A stretch of 64,000 nucleotides of DNA, taken from the NCBI RefSeq assembly GCF_008642355.1, contig NZ_CP029193.1:7464001-7528000 (forward strand). The letters run 5' to 3'. Shown here piece after piece: positions 1 through 8,139 of the stretch. Numbering within the stretch: position 1 is the first letter of the stretch; every line of letters starts with the position of its first letter. The notes under the pieces were generated by a model. It saw only the letters and a list, made by a program, of their open reading frames with translations, searched no databases and was not told the origin of the DNA. A program made the position numbers and the translations under genes. The stretch comes from Streptomyces venezuelae. GTDB lineage: Bacteria; Actinomycetota; Actinomycetes; Streptomycetales; Streptomycetaceae.

Positions 1-139
1 CGTGACTCATGGTGACTTGAGGTGAACGGTGCGGATTTGCTGCCTGCTTCGGTTCTGACACTGGGTGCCCCGGGCCCCGTGATCCACACCTGACGCGTCA
101 GCGAAGCGCATGCCCGGTCGGCTCGGCGCCGGTTCCGGT

Positions 140-637
140 TCAGTCCACGGAGGTGTGCTTGTACCGCGCCCACGCGGGCAGCACGAACCAGCACAGCAGG
201 TACCAGCCGACGACACCTGCCACCAGCCACGGCACTACGGTGTTGTCGGTCGCGACGCGCAGTACGAGGAGCAGCGCCGCCGTCAGGGTGCCGAGCAGGA
301 GGATCAGCCCGGCGAGCGTCAGCCGGGACGCCCACACCACCGCGTGCGGTTTGATCCGGCGCCCCGCGACGATGCGGTGGAACGACACCGGACCGATGAG
401 GGCGCCCGTCGCCGTGGAGCCGAGGATCACCGTCACCACGTAGATCGTCCGGTCGGTGTCGTTGAGCTCGGCGAAGCGCGGCGTGAACACGACCGTCAGA
501 AGGAACCCGAAGAGGATCTGCACGCCGGTCTGCGCGACCCGCACTTCCTGGATCAGTTCGGCCCACCGGCGGTCGGCGCGCTCGCTCTCGGTCTCGCGGC
601 GGTCGTTGTCCCTGCCCTTGCTGTTCGCCGTGTCCAC
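140..637 (-). CDS. DUF6328 family membrane protein
   Basis: A 165-residue protein with a charged, hydrophilic N-terminus of about 35 residues, followed by four hydrophobic segments near residues 37-55, 63-85, 99-127 and 132-155. This matches the actinobacterial DUF6328 family of small integral membrane proteins, whose function is unknown. The start is a GTG at 637. The gene is divergent from the DUF5133 gene at 774, so the roughly 136-bp gap must hold both promoters. The family identification is from the overall pattern and conserved phrases; no role can be read from the sequence. Confidence 0.8.
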   Translation of the reverse strand: MDTANSKGRDNDRRETESERADRRWAELIQEVRVAQTGVQILFGFLLTVVFTPRFAELNDTDRTIYVVTVILGSTATGALIGPVSFHRIVAGRRIKPHAVVWASRLTLAGLILLLGTLTAALLLVLRVATDNTVVPWLVAGVVGWYLLCWFVLPAWARYKHTSVD

Positions 638-773
638 AACATCGAGTCTGACGACGAATCACCGGGACTACAAACGGAAGTGCTTCTTGTGGCGCACGTT
701 GTGATTCGAGTTTTCGCGGGCGGGCAGACGGGACGCAGAACGAACGTCGCACACGACCCGATGGAGGCTCTCC

Positions 774-1001
774 ATGCTGCTGGCGCACCCCGTCGTCCTG
801 GAAGACCTGCTGGAGCGCTACAAGACCCTGGCCCTGCTCCGTGCCGACCAGGGCAGTGCGGAGAGCCGCCAGGCGTACGAGGACGTCGCCTACAGCCTGT
901 GCCTGGCCACCGGTACCAGCGACATCGACGCCGCCGTCGTCGCGGCCGGGCACCGGCTGCCGGGCGCGAGGACCCTGGACGACTCACTGCTGTCGGCGTA
1001 G
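774..1001 (+). CDS. DUF5133 domain protein
   Basis: A 75-residue soluble protein beginning MLLAHP and containing the phrase LLERYKTLALL, then an alpha-helical segment with conserved Tyr and Cys (AYSLCLATGT). It fits DUF5133, a small Streptomyces-specific family of unknown function, at full length. A purine-rich GGAGG lies seven bases upstream of the ATG at 774. It ends 36 bp from the convergent aldehyde dehydrogenase gene, with a hairpin in between. Confidence 0.8.
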   Translation: MLLAHPVVLEDLLERYKTLALLRADQGSAESRQAYEDVAYSLCLATGTSDIDAAVVAAGHRLPGARTLDDSLLSA

Positions 1002-1005
1002 TCCG

Positions 1006-1027
1006 CCGGGCCCCCGGAGGGGCCCGG
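1006..1027. terminator. Bidirectional hairpin between convergent genes
   Basis: An 8-bp perfect GC stem (CCGGGCCC with GGGCCCGG) and a 6-base loop lie between the convergent ends of the DUF5133 gene and the aldehyde dehydrogenase gene. There is no T-run, as is usual for Streptomyces terminators. Confidence 0.5.
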
Positions 1028-1036
1028 GACCCGTCC

Positions 1037-2428
1037 CTACGCGCCGTGCCACACCGTCGTCGCGTTGCAGAACTCGCGGATGCCGTGGCCGGACAGCTCA
1101 CGGCCGTACCCGGAACGCTTGACGCCGCCGAAGGGCAGCCCGGGGTGGGAGGCGGTCATGCCGTTGAAGAACACGCCGCCCGCCTCCAGATCCCGCACAC
1201 ACCGCTCGACGTCGGCCTCGTCCCGGGTCCATACGTTGGAACTCAGTCCGAACGGCGTGTCGTTGGCGAGTGCCACGGCCTCGTCCAGATCCGCGACGCG
1301 GTACAGCGTGGCCACCGGACCGAACGCCTCCTCGCGGTGGATCCGCATCTGCGGCGTGACGTCGGCGAGGACGGTGGGGGAGTAGTACCAGCCCCGTTCC
1401 AGCTCCTTGGGCCGCTGTCCGCCGCACAGCGCCGCGGCGCCCTTGCCCAGCGCGTCATCGACGAGTTCCGCCAGGTCGTCGCGGCCCTGCTCGGTCGCGA
1501 GCGGACCCACGTCGGTGTTCTCGTCCATCGGGTCGCCGACGGTCAGCTCCCGCATCCCCGCGACGAACCGCTCCCGGAACGCGTCGTAGACGTCGGCGTG
1601 CACGATGAAGCGTTTCGCGGCGATGCAGGACTGGCCGTTGTTCTGCACCCGGGCGGTGACCGCCGTCGCCGCCGCGCGCTCGACGTCGGCGCTCGGCAGC
1701 ACGAGGAACGGGTCACTGCCGCCCAGTTCCAGAACGGTCTTCTTGATCTCGTCGCCCGCGACGGACGCCACCGAGCGTCCTGCGGGCTCGCTGCCGGTGA
1801 GGGTCGCCGCGGCCACCCGCCGGTCGCGCAGGATGTCCTCGACGGCGCCCGAGCCGATCAGCAGCGTCTGGAAACAGCCCTCCGGGTATCCGGCGCGCGT
1901 GAACAGGTCCTGGAGGTAGAGCGCGGTCCTCGGCACGTTCGAGGCGTGCTTGAGCAGGGCCACGTTGCCCGCCATGAGGGCCGGGGCGGCGAAGCGCACG
2001 ACCTGCCAGAGCGGGAAGTTCCACGGCATCACGGCGAGGACGACGCCGAGCGGGCGGTAGCGGACGATCGCCCGCTCGGCGCCCGAGTCGCTCACGTCCC
2101 GCTGCGCGGGGTGCTCGTCCGCGAGCAGGCCCTCGGCGTGCTCGGCGTACCAGCGCATGGCCTTGACGCACTTGGCGGCCTCGGCCTCCGCGGCCTTCAC
2201 CGGCTTGCCCATCTCGGTCGTCATGGTGCGGGCGATGTCCGCCGCGTCCTCCTCGAGGAGGTCCGCGGCGCGGTTGAGCAGGCGTGCGCGCTCGGCGAAG
2301 TCGCTGAGGCGGTGGCGGGCGCAGGCCGATTCGGCGGTCGCCAGCCGGCGTTCGATTTCGTCGCCGGAGAGAGCCTCGAAGGTTTCGAGGGTCTCGCCGG
2401 TGGCCGGGTCGACCGTGGCGATGGGCAT
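1037..2428 (-). CDS. NAD(P)-dependent aldehyde dehydrogenase, succinate-semialdehyde type
   Basis: A 463-residue aldehyde dehydrogenase. It shows the active-site glutamate motif LELGGSDPF (about residue 230), the catalytic cysteine in [12 protein letters not shown] (about 260) and the C-terminal [13 protein letters not shown] motif. The length and the N-terminal phrase ATVDPATGE match the short GabD-like group acting on succinate semialdehyde or related aldehydes; the exact substrate is inferred only. The ATG at 2428 is chosen because GAGGAG sits just upstream. The open frame runs a further 38 codons upstream, but that stretch is arginine/proline-rich and not family-like. It is apparently monocistronic. 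A second, divergent paralogue lies at 45869-47227. Confidence 0.88.
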   Translation of the reverse strand: MPIATVDPATGETLETFEALSGDEIERRLATAESACARHRLSDFAERARLLNRAADLLEEDAADIARTMTTEMGKPVKAAEAEAAKCVKAMRWYAEHAEGLLADEHPAQRDVSDSGAERAIVRYRPLGVVLAVMPWNFPLWQVVRFAAPALMAGNVALLKHASNVPRTALYLQDLFTRAGYPEGCFQTLLIGSGAVEDILRDRRVAAATLTGSEPAGRSVASVAGDEIKKTVLELGGSDPFLVLPSADVERAAATAVTARVQNNGQSCIAAKRFIVHADVYDAFRERFVAGMRELTVGDPMDENTDVGPLATEQGRDDLAELVDDALGKGAAALCGGQRPKELERGWYYSPTVLADVTPQMRIHREEAFGPVATLYRVADLDEAVALANDTPFGLSSNVWTRDEADVERCVRDLEAGGVFFNGMTASHPGLPFGGVKRSGYGRELSGHGIREFCNATTVWHGA

Positions 2429-2561
2429 ACGGCTCCTCCTCGGGAACGCGGGGGCGGGACGTGCGGGCGGCCTACGGCGGTCCGGGTCCACGCGGTGCGT
2501 CCCCGGGATCCCCACCGTAGGCCGACCCAGGTGTCGGGGCATGCCGAAGGCGGCCGGACGG

Positions 2562-2978
2562 TCAGTCCGTGGAGAGGGCCTCCAGGAGCTGACCCGCCTT
2601 GGGGTCGCTCAGCGCGCGGGCGGCGTCGGCGAGCGCGACCATGCCCACCAGGGAGTGGCCGTCGATCACGGGCAGGCGCCGCACCTTGTGTGCGGTCAGG
2701 GTCGCGAAGACCTCGTCGACGCTGTCGTCCGCGCCGATGGTCACGGCCTCGCCCTGCGCGAGCTCACCCACGGTGACCTTGGAGGGGTCCTTGCCCTGCC
2801 CGAGGACCTTGACGACGATGTCGCGGTCGGTGAGGACGCCCTTGAGCCGGTTGTCGGTCCCGCAGATGGGCAGCGCCCCGACACCGAGCTCGGTCAGCTT
2901 GGCGGCGGCCTGGAGTATGGTGTCCTCGGCGCCTGCGCACTCCGCGCCAGGGGTCATGATGTCGCGTGCGGTGGTCAT
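2562..2978 (-). CDS. CBS-domain pair protein
   Basis: A 138-residue protein made of two CBS motifs: TARDIMTPGAEC to VLTDRDIVVKVL, and ITIGADDSVDEVF-like to LVGMVALADAA. Such stand-alone CBS pairs (Bateman modules) bind adenine nucleotides and act as regulators in other bacteria; the partner is unknown. The ATG at 2978 follows an AAGGAGG Shine-Dalgarno. A very similar paralogue lies at 18212-18634; both end ALSTD. Confidence 0.88.
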   Translation of the reverse strand: MTTARDIMTPGAECAGAEDTILQAAAKLTELGVGALPICGTDNRLKGVLTDRDIVVKVLGQGKDPSKVTVGELAQGEAVTIGADDSVDEVFATLTAHKVRRLPVIDGHSLVGMVALADAARALSDPKAGQLLEALSTD

Positions 2979-3053
2979 GTGGACCTCCTTGCCGATGGGC
3001 GGACGGCCCGGCTTCGGCACCGTTCTCCGGACCGAGCCGCTGTCGCCGACCGG

Positions 3054-3077
3054 GTGCCCACTGTGAGTGGGGGAAAC
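3054..3077 (-). promoter_or_regulatory. Possible SigB-type promoter of CBS gene
   Basis: On the minus strand GTTT is followed 14 bases later by GGGCAC, one mismatch from the Streptomyces SigB-type consensus (GNNT, 14-16 bases, GGGTAY). It lies about 75 bp upstream of the CBS start. The element also contains a 6-bp inverted repeat (CCCACT/AGTGGG). Suggestive only. Confidence 0.3.
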
Positions 3078-3116
3078 ACGCGGGCTGTCCGACCCGCCGC
3101 CGATTCCGGGTGAGGC

Positions 3117-3593
3117 TCAGAGGCCGAGGTCGGTGAGGCCGGGGTGGTCGTCCGGGCGGCGACCGAGCGGCCAGTGGTAGAGGCGGTCGCTCTCTTGGAT
3201 GGGCACGTCGTTGATGCAGGCGTGGCGGGTGTGCATCAGGCCGTCTCCGCCGAACTCCCAGTTCTCGTTGCCGTACGACCGGTACCAGTGGCCCGAGTCG
3301 TCGTGCCACTCGTAGGCGAAGCGCACCGCGATGCGGTGGCCGTCGTGTGCCCACAGTTCCTTGATGAGCCGGTAGTCGAGTTCGCGGTCCCACTTGCGCG
3401 ACAGGAAGCCGACGATGGCCTCGCGCCCGGTGACGAACTCCGCGCGGTTGCGCCAGCGCGAGTCCTCGCTGTAGGCGAGGGCCACTGTGCGGGGGTCACG
3501 GCTGTTCCAGCCGTCCTCGGCGAGGCGGACCTTCTCGATGGCGGTCTCCCGCGTGAAGGGCGGTACGGGCGGTCGCACGGCGTCGGCGGTCAT
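3117..3593 (-). CDS. NTF2-like protein, DUF1348 family
   Basis: A 158-residue SnoaL/NTF2-fold protein with the DUF1348 signatures [30 protein letters not shown] and the C-terminal [17 protein letters not shown]. The molecular function of the family is unknown. An AAGGAG sequence precedes the ATG at 3593. It is divergent from the TetR gene at 3746, and the intergenic region carries three copies of one palindrome, so it is very likely the regulated target of that TetR protein. Confidence 0.85.
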   Translation of the reverse strand: MTADAVRPPVPPFTRETAIEKVRLAEDGWNSRDPRTVALAYSEDSRWRNRAEFVTGREAIVGFLSRKWDRELDYRLIKELWAHDGHRIAVRFAYEWHDDSGHWYRSYGNENWEFGGDGLMHTRHACINDVPIQESDRLYHWPLGRRPDDHPGLTDLGL

Positions 3594-3616
3594 GGCTCGC
3601 TCCTTGCTGCTCCGTG

Positions 3617-3632
3617 GAGAACGGGCGTTCTC
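3617..3632. promoter_or_regulatory. TetR operator copy 1
   Basis: GAGAACGGGCGTTCTC: seven-base arms GAGAACG and CGTTCTC around a 2-base centre. This copy lies just upstream of the NTF2-like gene start at 3593, so a bound repressor would block that gene. Confidence 0.7.
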
Positions 3633-3653
3633 CGTGCAGGGCCGTCACGATAG

Positions 3654-3669
3654 GAGAACGTGCGTTCTC
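3654..3669. promoter_or_regulatory. TetR operator copy 2
   Basis: GAGAACGTGCGTTCTC: the same arms with a different centre, 37 bp from copy 1. It lies in the middle of the divergent intergenic region. Confidence 0.7.
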
Positions 3670-3709
3670 GCGCAACGGTGCAGCGGGGTCCGCACCCGTA
3701 GTACGGTGG

Positions 3710-3725
3710 GAGAACGTACGTTCTC
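3710..3725. promoter_or_regulatory. TetR operator copy 3
   Basis: GAGAACGTACGTTCTC, a perfect 16-bp palindrome 20 bp upstream of the TetR start at 3746. The position fits autorepression. Confidence 0.75.
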
Positions 3726-3745
3726 AACCCTGGCGGGGAGCCCTG

Positions 3746-4327
3746 ATGGAGCACGCAGAAGCGGAGACCCGCCTGCTCGACGCCGCCGAGCGGCTCTTCT
3801 ACGAACGCGGCGTCCAGTCCGTCGGCATGGACCAGGTCCGCACCGCGTCGGGCGTCTCCCTCAAGCGGCTCTACCACCTGTTCCCGTCCAAGTCGGAGCT
3901 GGTGCGGGCCTGCCTGGAGCGCCGTGACCGGCGCTGGCGCGGACGCCTCGCGGCATACGTCGACGAGGCGCACGGGAGGGACGGCGGCGAGGAACGCGTC
4001 CTCGCGGTCTACGACTGGCTGTACGCGTGGTTCGCCGAGCCGGACTTCCGCGGCTGCGCGTTCGTCAACTCCTTCGGCGAACTCGGTGCCGTGGACCCCG
4101 GTGTCGCCGAGACCGTCCGTGCGCACAAGGCCGCCTTCCGGGAGTACGTGGCCGGGCTCGCGGCGGACGCGGGCGTGCCGGAACCCGCCGTCGGCCCCCT
4201 CGTCCTGCTCGCGGAAGGTGCCATGACGGCCGCCGCGATCTCGGGCTCCCCGGAACCGGCCCGCCAAGCCCGTGCCGGTGCCGCCCAGTTGCTGGCCGCG
4301 TCGAAGGCGCAGGTCCCCGCGTCGTAG
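3746..4327 (+). CDS. TetR/AcrR family repressor
   Basis: A 193-residue regulator. The N-terminal helix-turn-helix reads LDAAERLFYERGVQSVGMDQV then SGVSLKRLYHLFPSKSELV (about residues 8-52), and the C-terminal ligand domain contains WLYAWFAEPDFRGCAF. The ATG at 3746 follows GGGGAG; upstream codons in the same frame would run through the operator DNA. The three operator copies in the intergenic region are the probable binding sites and predict control of itself and the NTF2-like gene. The ligand is unknown. Confidence 0.88.
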   Translation: MEHAEAETRLLDAAERLFYERGVQSVGMDQVRTASGVSLKRLYHLFPSKSELVRACLERRDRRWRGRLAAYVDEAHGRDGGEERVLAVYDWLYAWFAEPDFRGCAFVNSFGELGAVDPGVAETVRAHKAAFREYVAGLAADAGVPEPAVGPLVLLAEGAMTAAAISGSPEPARQARAGAAQLLAASKAQVPAS

Positions 4328-4354
4328 GCTCCGACCTCGACATGAGGAGGGGCG

Positions 4355-4801
4355 ATGGGCAAGGCGTACCGCATGACGGTCGGCACGCGCATGATCAACC
4401 GGGTGTTCCACGCGATGACCCGGCGGGGGATCGGCAAGGCGTACCGCTACAACCTGTCCGTGCGCGGCAGGAAGTCCGGACGGGTGTACTCCACGCCCGT
4501 CGACGTGATGTCGTCCGGCGGCGAACGGTGGCTCGTCGCCGCCTACGGAGTGAGTCAGTGGGTGCGCAACGCGCGCGCGGCCGGACAGGTCGGTCTCAGC
4601 CGGGGCGGCAGGTCGGAGACGGTGCGGGTGGTCGAGCTCGGCCCGGCGGAGAGTGTGCCGGTGCTGCGCCAGTACTGGCGGGACGTGCCGGTGACGCGGC
4701 CCTACTTCGATGTGACGGGTGAGTCGACGGACGAGGAGTTCGCCGACGAGGCTGCGCGGCATCCGGTGTTCCGGCTGGAGCCGCCGGAGCCCATGGCGTG
4801 A
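4355..4801 (+). CDS. Deazaflavin (F420)-dependent nitroreductase-family protein
   Basis: A 148-residue protein with the core of the actinobacterial deazaflavin-dependent oxidoreductase family (Ddn/FDOR): VRGRKSGRVYSTPV, then LVAAYGVSQWVRNARAAGQVGL with its conserved Gly, Trp and Asn, and a C-terminal YFDVTGES. Members use F420H2 to reduce diverse substrates or bind lipids; the substrate here is unknown. GAGGAGG lies just upstream of the ATG. It starts 27 bp after the TetR gene on the same strand and may be co-transcribed with it. Confidence 0.82.
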   Translation: MGKAYRMTVGTRMINRVFHAMTRRGIGKAYRYNLSVRGRKSGRVYSTPVDVMSSGGERWLVAAYGVSQWVRNARAAGQVGLSRGGRSETVRVVELGPAESVPVLRQYWRDVPVTRPYFDVTGESTDEEFADEAARHPVFRLEPPEPMA

Positions 4802-4831
4802 CGGCCGTGGTGCCGGGCCCCGAAGTGAAGT

Positions 4832-4865
4832 GCCGGGCGGGCGCGGAGGGTTGCGCCCGCCCGGC
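4832..4865. terminator. Strong hairpin between nitroreductase and chitinase genes
   Basis: A 13-bp perfect GC stem (GCCGGGCGGGCGC and its complement) with an 8-base loop, between the convergent ends at 4801 and 4916. It is likely to terminate transcription from both sides. Confidence 0.75.
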
Positions 4866-4915
4866 GGCGGGGGTGCGCGCGGCGTCGGAGGGGGTGCCGC
4901 GCGCGGGGAGGGGTG

Positions 4916-5806
4916 TCAGCAGCTCAGGTTGTTGCCCGGTGTGGTGCCCAGGATCTGGGTGAAGGACTTGTAGCGGTCGATGCGGCTCTGGACCTGGGCG
5001 GGGTTGCCGCCGTTGCATTCCAGGGTGCCGTTGATGGCGCGGATGGTCTCACCGAAGCCGGCGCCGTTGACCATGGCGTTGTGCGCGGTCATGGTGCCGG
5101 GGCCGTTCTGCGTGTTCCAGTACCAGAGGCCCGTCTGCCAGGCGATGGCCGGGTTCTGCTCGACCAGGTAGGGGTTGTTGAGCAGGTCGATGCCGAGCGC
5201 GTCGCCCGCGGCCTTGTAGTTGAAGTTCCAGCTGAGCTGGATCGGGCCGCGTCCGTAGTAGGCGGCCTGTCCCGCCGGACAGCCGTAGGGCTGGGTCTTG
5301 TCGCAGTAGTGCGGGTAGTTGTTCTGGTTCTGCTCGACGACGTACTTCAGGCCGCCCGTCTCGTGGCTGACGTTGGCGAGGAACGCCGCCGCCTCCTGGC
5401 GCTTCACGGTGTCGCTGCCGGTGTTCGCGAAGGCCGGGTAGGACTTGAGGGCGTCGGTCAGGCCCTTGTACGTGTAGAACGAGTTCCGGCTCGGGAACAT
5501 CTGGTTGAACTGGGCCTCGCTCACGACGAAGCCGGACGGGTCGGGGTTGCCCGGACCCGTGCCGCCGCCGCAGGTGCCCTGGTCGGCCCAGACGTCGGAA
5601 CGGCCGGGCGTCTCGTTCTGGGTCCACCACTTGGCGGTCCAGTTGTGTCCGTTGTACGAGGCGGACTTGCCGCCCGTGTAGACGGAACCGGAGCTCCAAG
5701 GGGCGGCGCACTCGGCGGCGGACGCGGAGGTCGCGGCCGGGCCCAGGACGATCATCGCGCCGAGCGCGGCGAGCGCGGCGGTGAAGCTGGTGAGGCGTTT
5801 GATCAT
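4916..5806 (-). CDS. Secreted family 19 chitinase with chitin-binding domain
   Basis: A 296-residue exported enzyme. The signal peptide is about residues 1-31 (MIKRL, hydrophobic core, ATSASA). A CBM5/12-type module follows (about 33-75; WSSGSVY, YNGHNW, AKWWTQNE), then a short Gly/Pro linker and a GH19 catalytic domain from about residue 88. The proposed catalytic acid is Glu149 in SHETGG; YYGRGPIQLSWNFNY and the terminal C are also family hallmarks. It hydrolyses chitin outside the cell. The ATG at 5806 follows AAGGAGAG. DasR-like sites upstream predict induction by N-acetylglucosamine metabolism. Confidence 0.93.
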   Translation of the reverse strand: MIKRLTSFTAALAALGAMIVLGPAATSASAAECAAPWSSGSVYTGGKSASYNGHNWTAKWWTQNETPGRSDVWADQGTCGGGTGPGNPDPSGFVVSEAQFNQMFPSRNSFYTYKGLTDALKSYPAFANTGSDTVKRQEAAAFLANVSHETGGLKYVVEQNQNNYPHYCDKTQPYGCPAGQAAYYGRGPIQLSWNFNYKAAGDALGIDLLNNPYLVEQNPAIAWQTGLWYWNTQNGPGTMTAHNAMVNGAGFGETIRAINGTLECNGGNPAQVQSRIDRYKSFTQILGTTPGNNLSC

Positions 5807-5878
5807 GCCAACTCTCCTTGTGGCGGCGGGGTTTGCGGGGCCACGCCGTCGATGGGGGTGTCGCGACTCAAGCGAAAA

Positions 5879-5906
5879 TGGTCTGGACCTGTCAAGGTCT
5901 AGACCA
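5879..5906 (-). promoter_or_regulatory. Pair of DasR-type (dre) sites upstream of the chitinase
   Basis: Two 12-bp elements, TGGTCTAGACCT at 5895-5906 (minus strand) and AGGTCCAGACCA at 5879-5890, separated by 4 bp and about 75-100 bp upstream of the chitinase start. They match the known Streptomyces chitinase direct-repeat/dre consensus (TGGTCTAGACCA core) bound by the GlcNAc-responsive repressor DasR. The assignment is by motif only. Confidence 0.75.
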
Positions 5907-5951
5907 AACTCCGCGAGTAAAACCTGCCCGCGCGCCGTTTGACAGGCGGAA

Positions 5952-5995
5952 ACATGGGATGTTCCGATGTCTGTAAACATGGGATGTTCCCATGT
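5952..5995. promoter_or_regulatory. Tandem operators upstream of FadR-type gene
   Basis: Two 19-bp sites: 5952-5970 (one mismatch) and 5977-5995, the latter ACATGGGATGTTCCCATGT, a perfect inverted repeat with 8-base arms and a 3-base centre. Their starts are 25 bp apart, and the second ends 31 bp before the regulator start at 6027. Probable autoregulatory sites of the FadR-type protein. Confidence 0.65.
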
Positions 5996-6026
5996 CCCCC
6001 GTGTCCAGTAGAGAAGGTGCCGAACG

Positions 6027-6791
6027 ATGCCGCTGCGCAGCGCCGCCCGGACCAACCTGGTCGACCTCGTCATCGCCCAGATGGAGAGCCTCATCGGCGA
6101 CGGCGAGTGGAAGGTCGGCGAGAAGATCCCGGCCGAGCCGCTCCTCGTCGAGCAGCTCGCCGTGGGCCGCAACACCGTGCGCGAAGCCGTGCGCGCCCTC
6201 GTGCACACCGGCATGCTGGAGCCCCGCCAGGGCGACGGCACCTATGTGCGGGCGGACAGTGACTTCGGCGCGGCCGTGCAGCGCAGGCTGCGCCGGGCCG
6301 GAGTCCTGGAGGCGTACGAAGTACGTGCCTCGCTGGAGCGCGACGCCGCCCGGTACGCCGCGGAGCGCCGCACCGACGAGGACCTCGCCACGCTGCGCGC
6401 CGCGCTCGCGGAGCGCAGTCTCGCGTGGGAGAGCGGGAACATCACCGCGTTCGTCGACGCGGACATGGCCTTCCACCGCACGGTCGCCGACGCGGCGCAC
6501 AACAGCGTCCTCGCCGAGCTCTACGGGCACCTCAGCGACGCCCTGCGCACCACGGTCCAGTCCGTCATCGGCGCGCCCGTCCCGGACTCCGTCCGCCACC
6601 AGCGCGAAGGGCACCAGGCGATCGTCGACGCCATCGAGGCGCGCGACCCCGAGGCCGCGGAGGCCGCGGTGCTCGCCCACCTCAACGAAGGCATGGCCGC
6701 CCTGCGCGAACACCCGCAGACCCGGCCGGACACCGAAGCCCTCGGCGACACCCCCCACAGCGACGAATCAGGAGCACCACATCATGAGTGA
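6027..6791 (+). CDS. GntR regulator, FadR subfamily (FCD domain)
   Basis: A 254-residue regulator. The winged helix is at about residues 8-75 (VIAQMESLIGDGEWKVGEKIPAEPLL split by the GntR signature; VGRNTVREAVRALVHTGMLEPRQGDGTYV). An FCD ligand domain follows, with AFVDADMAFHRTV and RHQREGHQAIVDAI supplying the metal-binding Asp/His residues. A GAGAAGG sequence precedes the ATG. The stop overlaps the start of the MFS gene by 8 bp, so the two are co-translated and the regulator most likely controls the transporter. The ligand is unknown. Confidence 0.9.
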   Translation: MPLRSAARTNLVDLVIAQMESLIGDGEWKVGEKIPAEPLLVEQLAVGRNTVREAVRALVHTGMLEPRQGDGTYVRADSDFGAAVQRRLRRAGVLEAYEVRASLERDAARYAAERRTDEDLATLRAALAERSLAWESGNITAFVDADMAFHRTVADAAHNSVLAELYGHLSDALRTTVQSVIGAPVPDSVRHQREGHQAIVDAIEARDPEAAEAAVLAHLNEGMAALREHPQTRPDTEALGDTPHSDESGAPHHE

Positions 6792-8067
6792 GGCAGCACC
6801 GGCGCCCACCGAGGCCGCACCCTCCGGCGCCACCGAGGCGCCGCCGGGCCCCGCTTCCGTCCCCGCCCCCGCCACGCCCCCCACGGCCGGGCGCCACGCC
6901 CTCTACCTCGCCCTCGGCGTCGTCCTGCTCGCCCTCAACCTGCGCCCCGCGCTCGTCGCCGTCTCCCCGCTCGCCGACACCATCCGCGACGACAGCGGCA
7001 TGTCGGCCGCCGCGACCAGCCTCCTCACCGCCCTGCCGCTGCTCTGCTTCGGCCTGCTCGCGCCCGTCGCGCCCCGCCTCGGCCGCCGTTTCGGCATGGA
7101 GCGGTCCCTGTTCGGCACCATGGCCCTGATCTGTGCGGGCACGGCCCTGCGGCTGCTCGACTCGGTCGTCGCGCTCTTCGCGGGCACCGTCGTCATCGGC
7201 GCCGGCATAGCCGTCGCCAACGTGCTGCTGCCCGGCCTCATCAAGCGCGACTTCCCGGCGAAGGCGGGCCTGATGACGGGCCTGTACTCGATGTCGCTGT
7301 TCGGCGGCGCCGCCCTCGCAGCCGGTGTCACACTGCCCGTGCAGCAGGCCAGCGGCATGAACTGGCGCACGACCCTGGCCTGTTGGGGTGCTCTCGCGGT
7401 CGTCGCGCTGCTCGTGTGGCTGCCGCAGCTCCGCTCGCGTACCCGGGTCGGCGCGGCGGCGGCACGGCAGGCCGCCCACCCCGTACGCGGCCTGTGGCGC
7501 TCCCCGCTCGCCTGGCAGGTCACCGCGTACATGGGCCTGCAGTCCCTCAACTACTACGCGGCCGCCGCCTGGCTGCCCACCGTGTTCCAGGACGCCGGCA
7601 TGGCACCGGGCGACGCGGGCTGGATGCTCTCCTTCTCCTCGCTGCTCGGCATCGCGGGCTCCTTCCTCGCACCGGTGATCGTCGGCGGCAGGCTCCGGTC
7701 GGGGACGCTCGCCGCGCTCGGCGCCGTCCTCTGCGCACTCGGTTACGCAGGTCTCCTCGCCGCTCCGGTCGGCGGCGCCTACCTCTGGATGACGCTGCTC
7801 GGCCTCGGCCAGGGCGCGGCCATCAGCCTGGCGCTGCTGTTCATCGTGCAGCGGGCGCCCGACGCACGGCACGCGGCGCAACTCTCCAGCATGTCCCAGT
7901 GCTTCGGGTACATCCTCGCCGCCACGGGACCCACCCTGCTCGGCGCCGTCCACGACGTCTCGCACAGCTGGACCGTGCCGCTCGTGCTGCTGCTCGTCCT
8001 GCTGGTCCCGCAGGTCGTGGCGGGACTCGGCGCCGCGCGCGACCGTCATGTGGCGGGCATCGGCTGA
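6784..8067 (+). CDS. MFS transporter, CynX/NimT family
   Basis: A 427-residue permease with a proline/alanine-rich cytoplasmic N-terminus of about 36 residues and about 12 membrane segments. ALNLRPALVAVSPLADTIR at the first helix is the signature of the CynX/NimT (cyanate / 2-nitroimidazole transporter) group; MSQCFGYILAATGPTLLGAVHD is the equivalent conserved helix near the C-terminus. The substrate is not predictable. The ATG at 6784 overlaps the end of the FadR-type gene; the preceding CAGGAGCACCACATC contains the ribosome-binding AGGAG. Confidence 0.88.
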   Translation: MSEAAPAPTEAAPSGATEAPPGPASVPAPATPPTAGRHALYLALGVVLLALNLRPALVAVSPLADTIRDDSGMSAAATSLLTALPLLCFGLLAPVAPRLGRRFGMERSLFGTMALICAGTALRLLDSVVALFAGTVVIGAGIAVANVLLPGLIKRDFPAKAGLMTGLYSMSLFGGAALAAGVTLPVQQASGMNWRTTLACWGALAVVALLVWLPQLRSRTRVGAAAARQAAHPVRGLWRSPLAWQVTAYMGLQSLNYYAAAAWLPTVFQDAGMAPGDAGWMLSFSSLLGIAGSFLAPVIVGGRLRSGTLAALGAVLCALGYAGLLAAPVGGAYLWMTLLGLGQGAAISLALLFIVQRAPDARHAAQLSSMSQCFGYILAATGPTLLGAVHDVSHSWTVPLVLLLVLLVPQVVAGLGAARDRHVAGIG

Positions 8068-8139
8068 CGTCCGCTCGGGCAGGATGCACCCGGTGCGGCT
8101 CTCCACGGCCCACCGTGTCGGATCGAGAAGGGTGCAGCG

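Noticed and set aside
110..2776. Plus-strand open frame of 888 codons
   Set aside because: It is the antisense shadow of the DUF6328, aldehyde dehydrogenase and CBS genes. Its product is Arg/His/Gly-rich without motifs, as usual for high-GC antisense frames.
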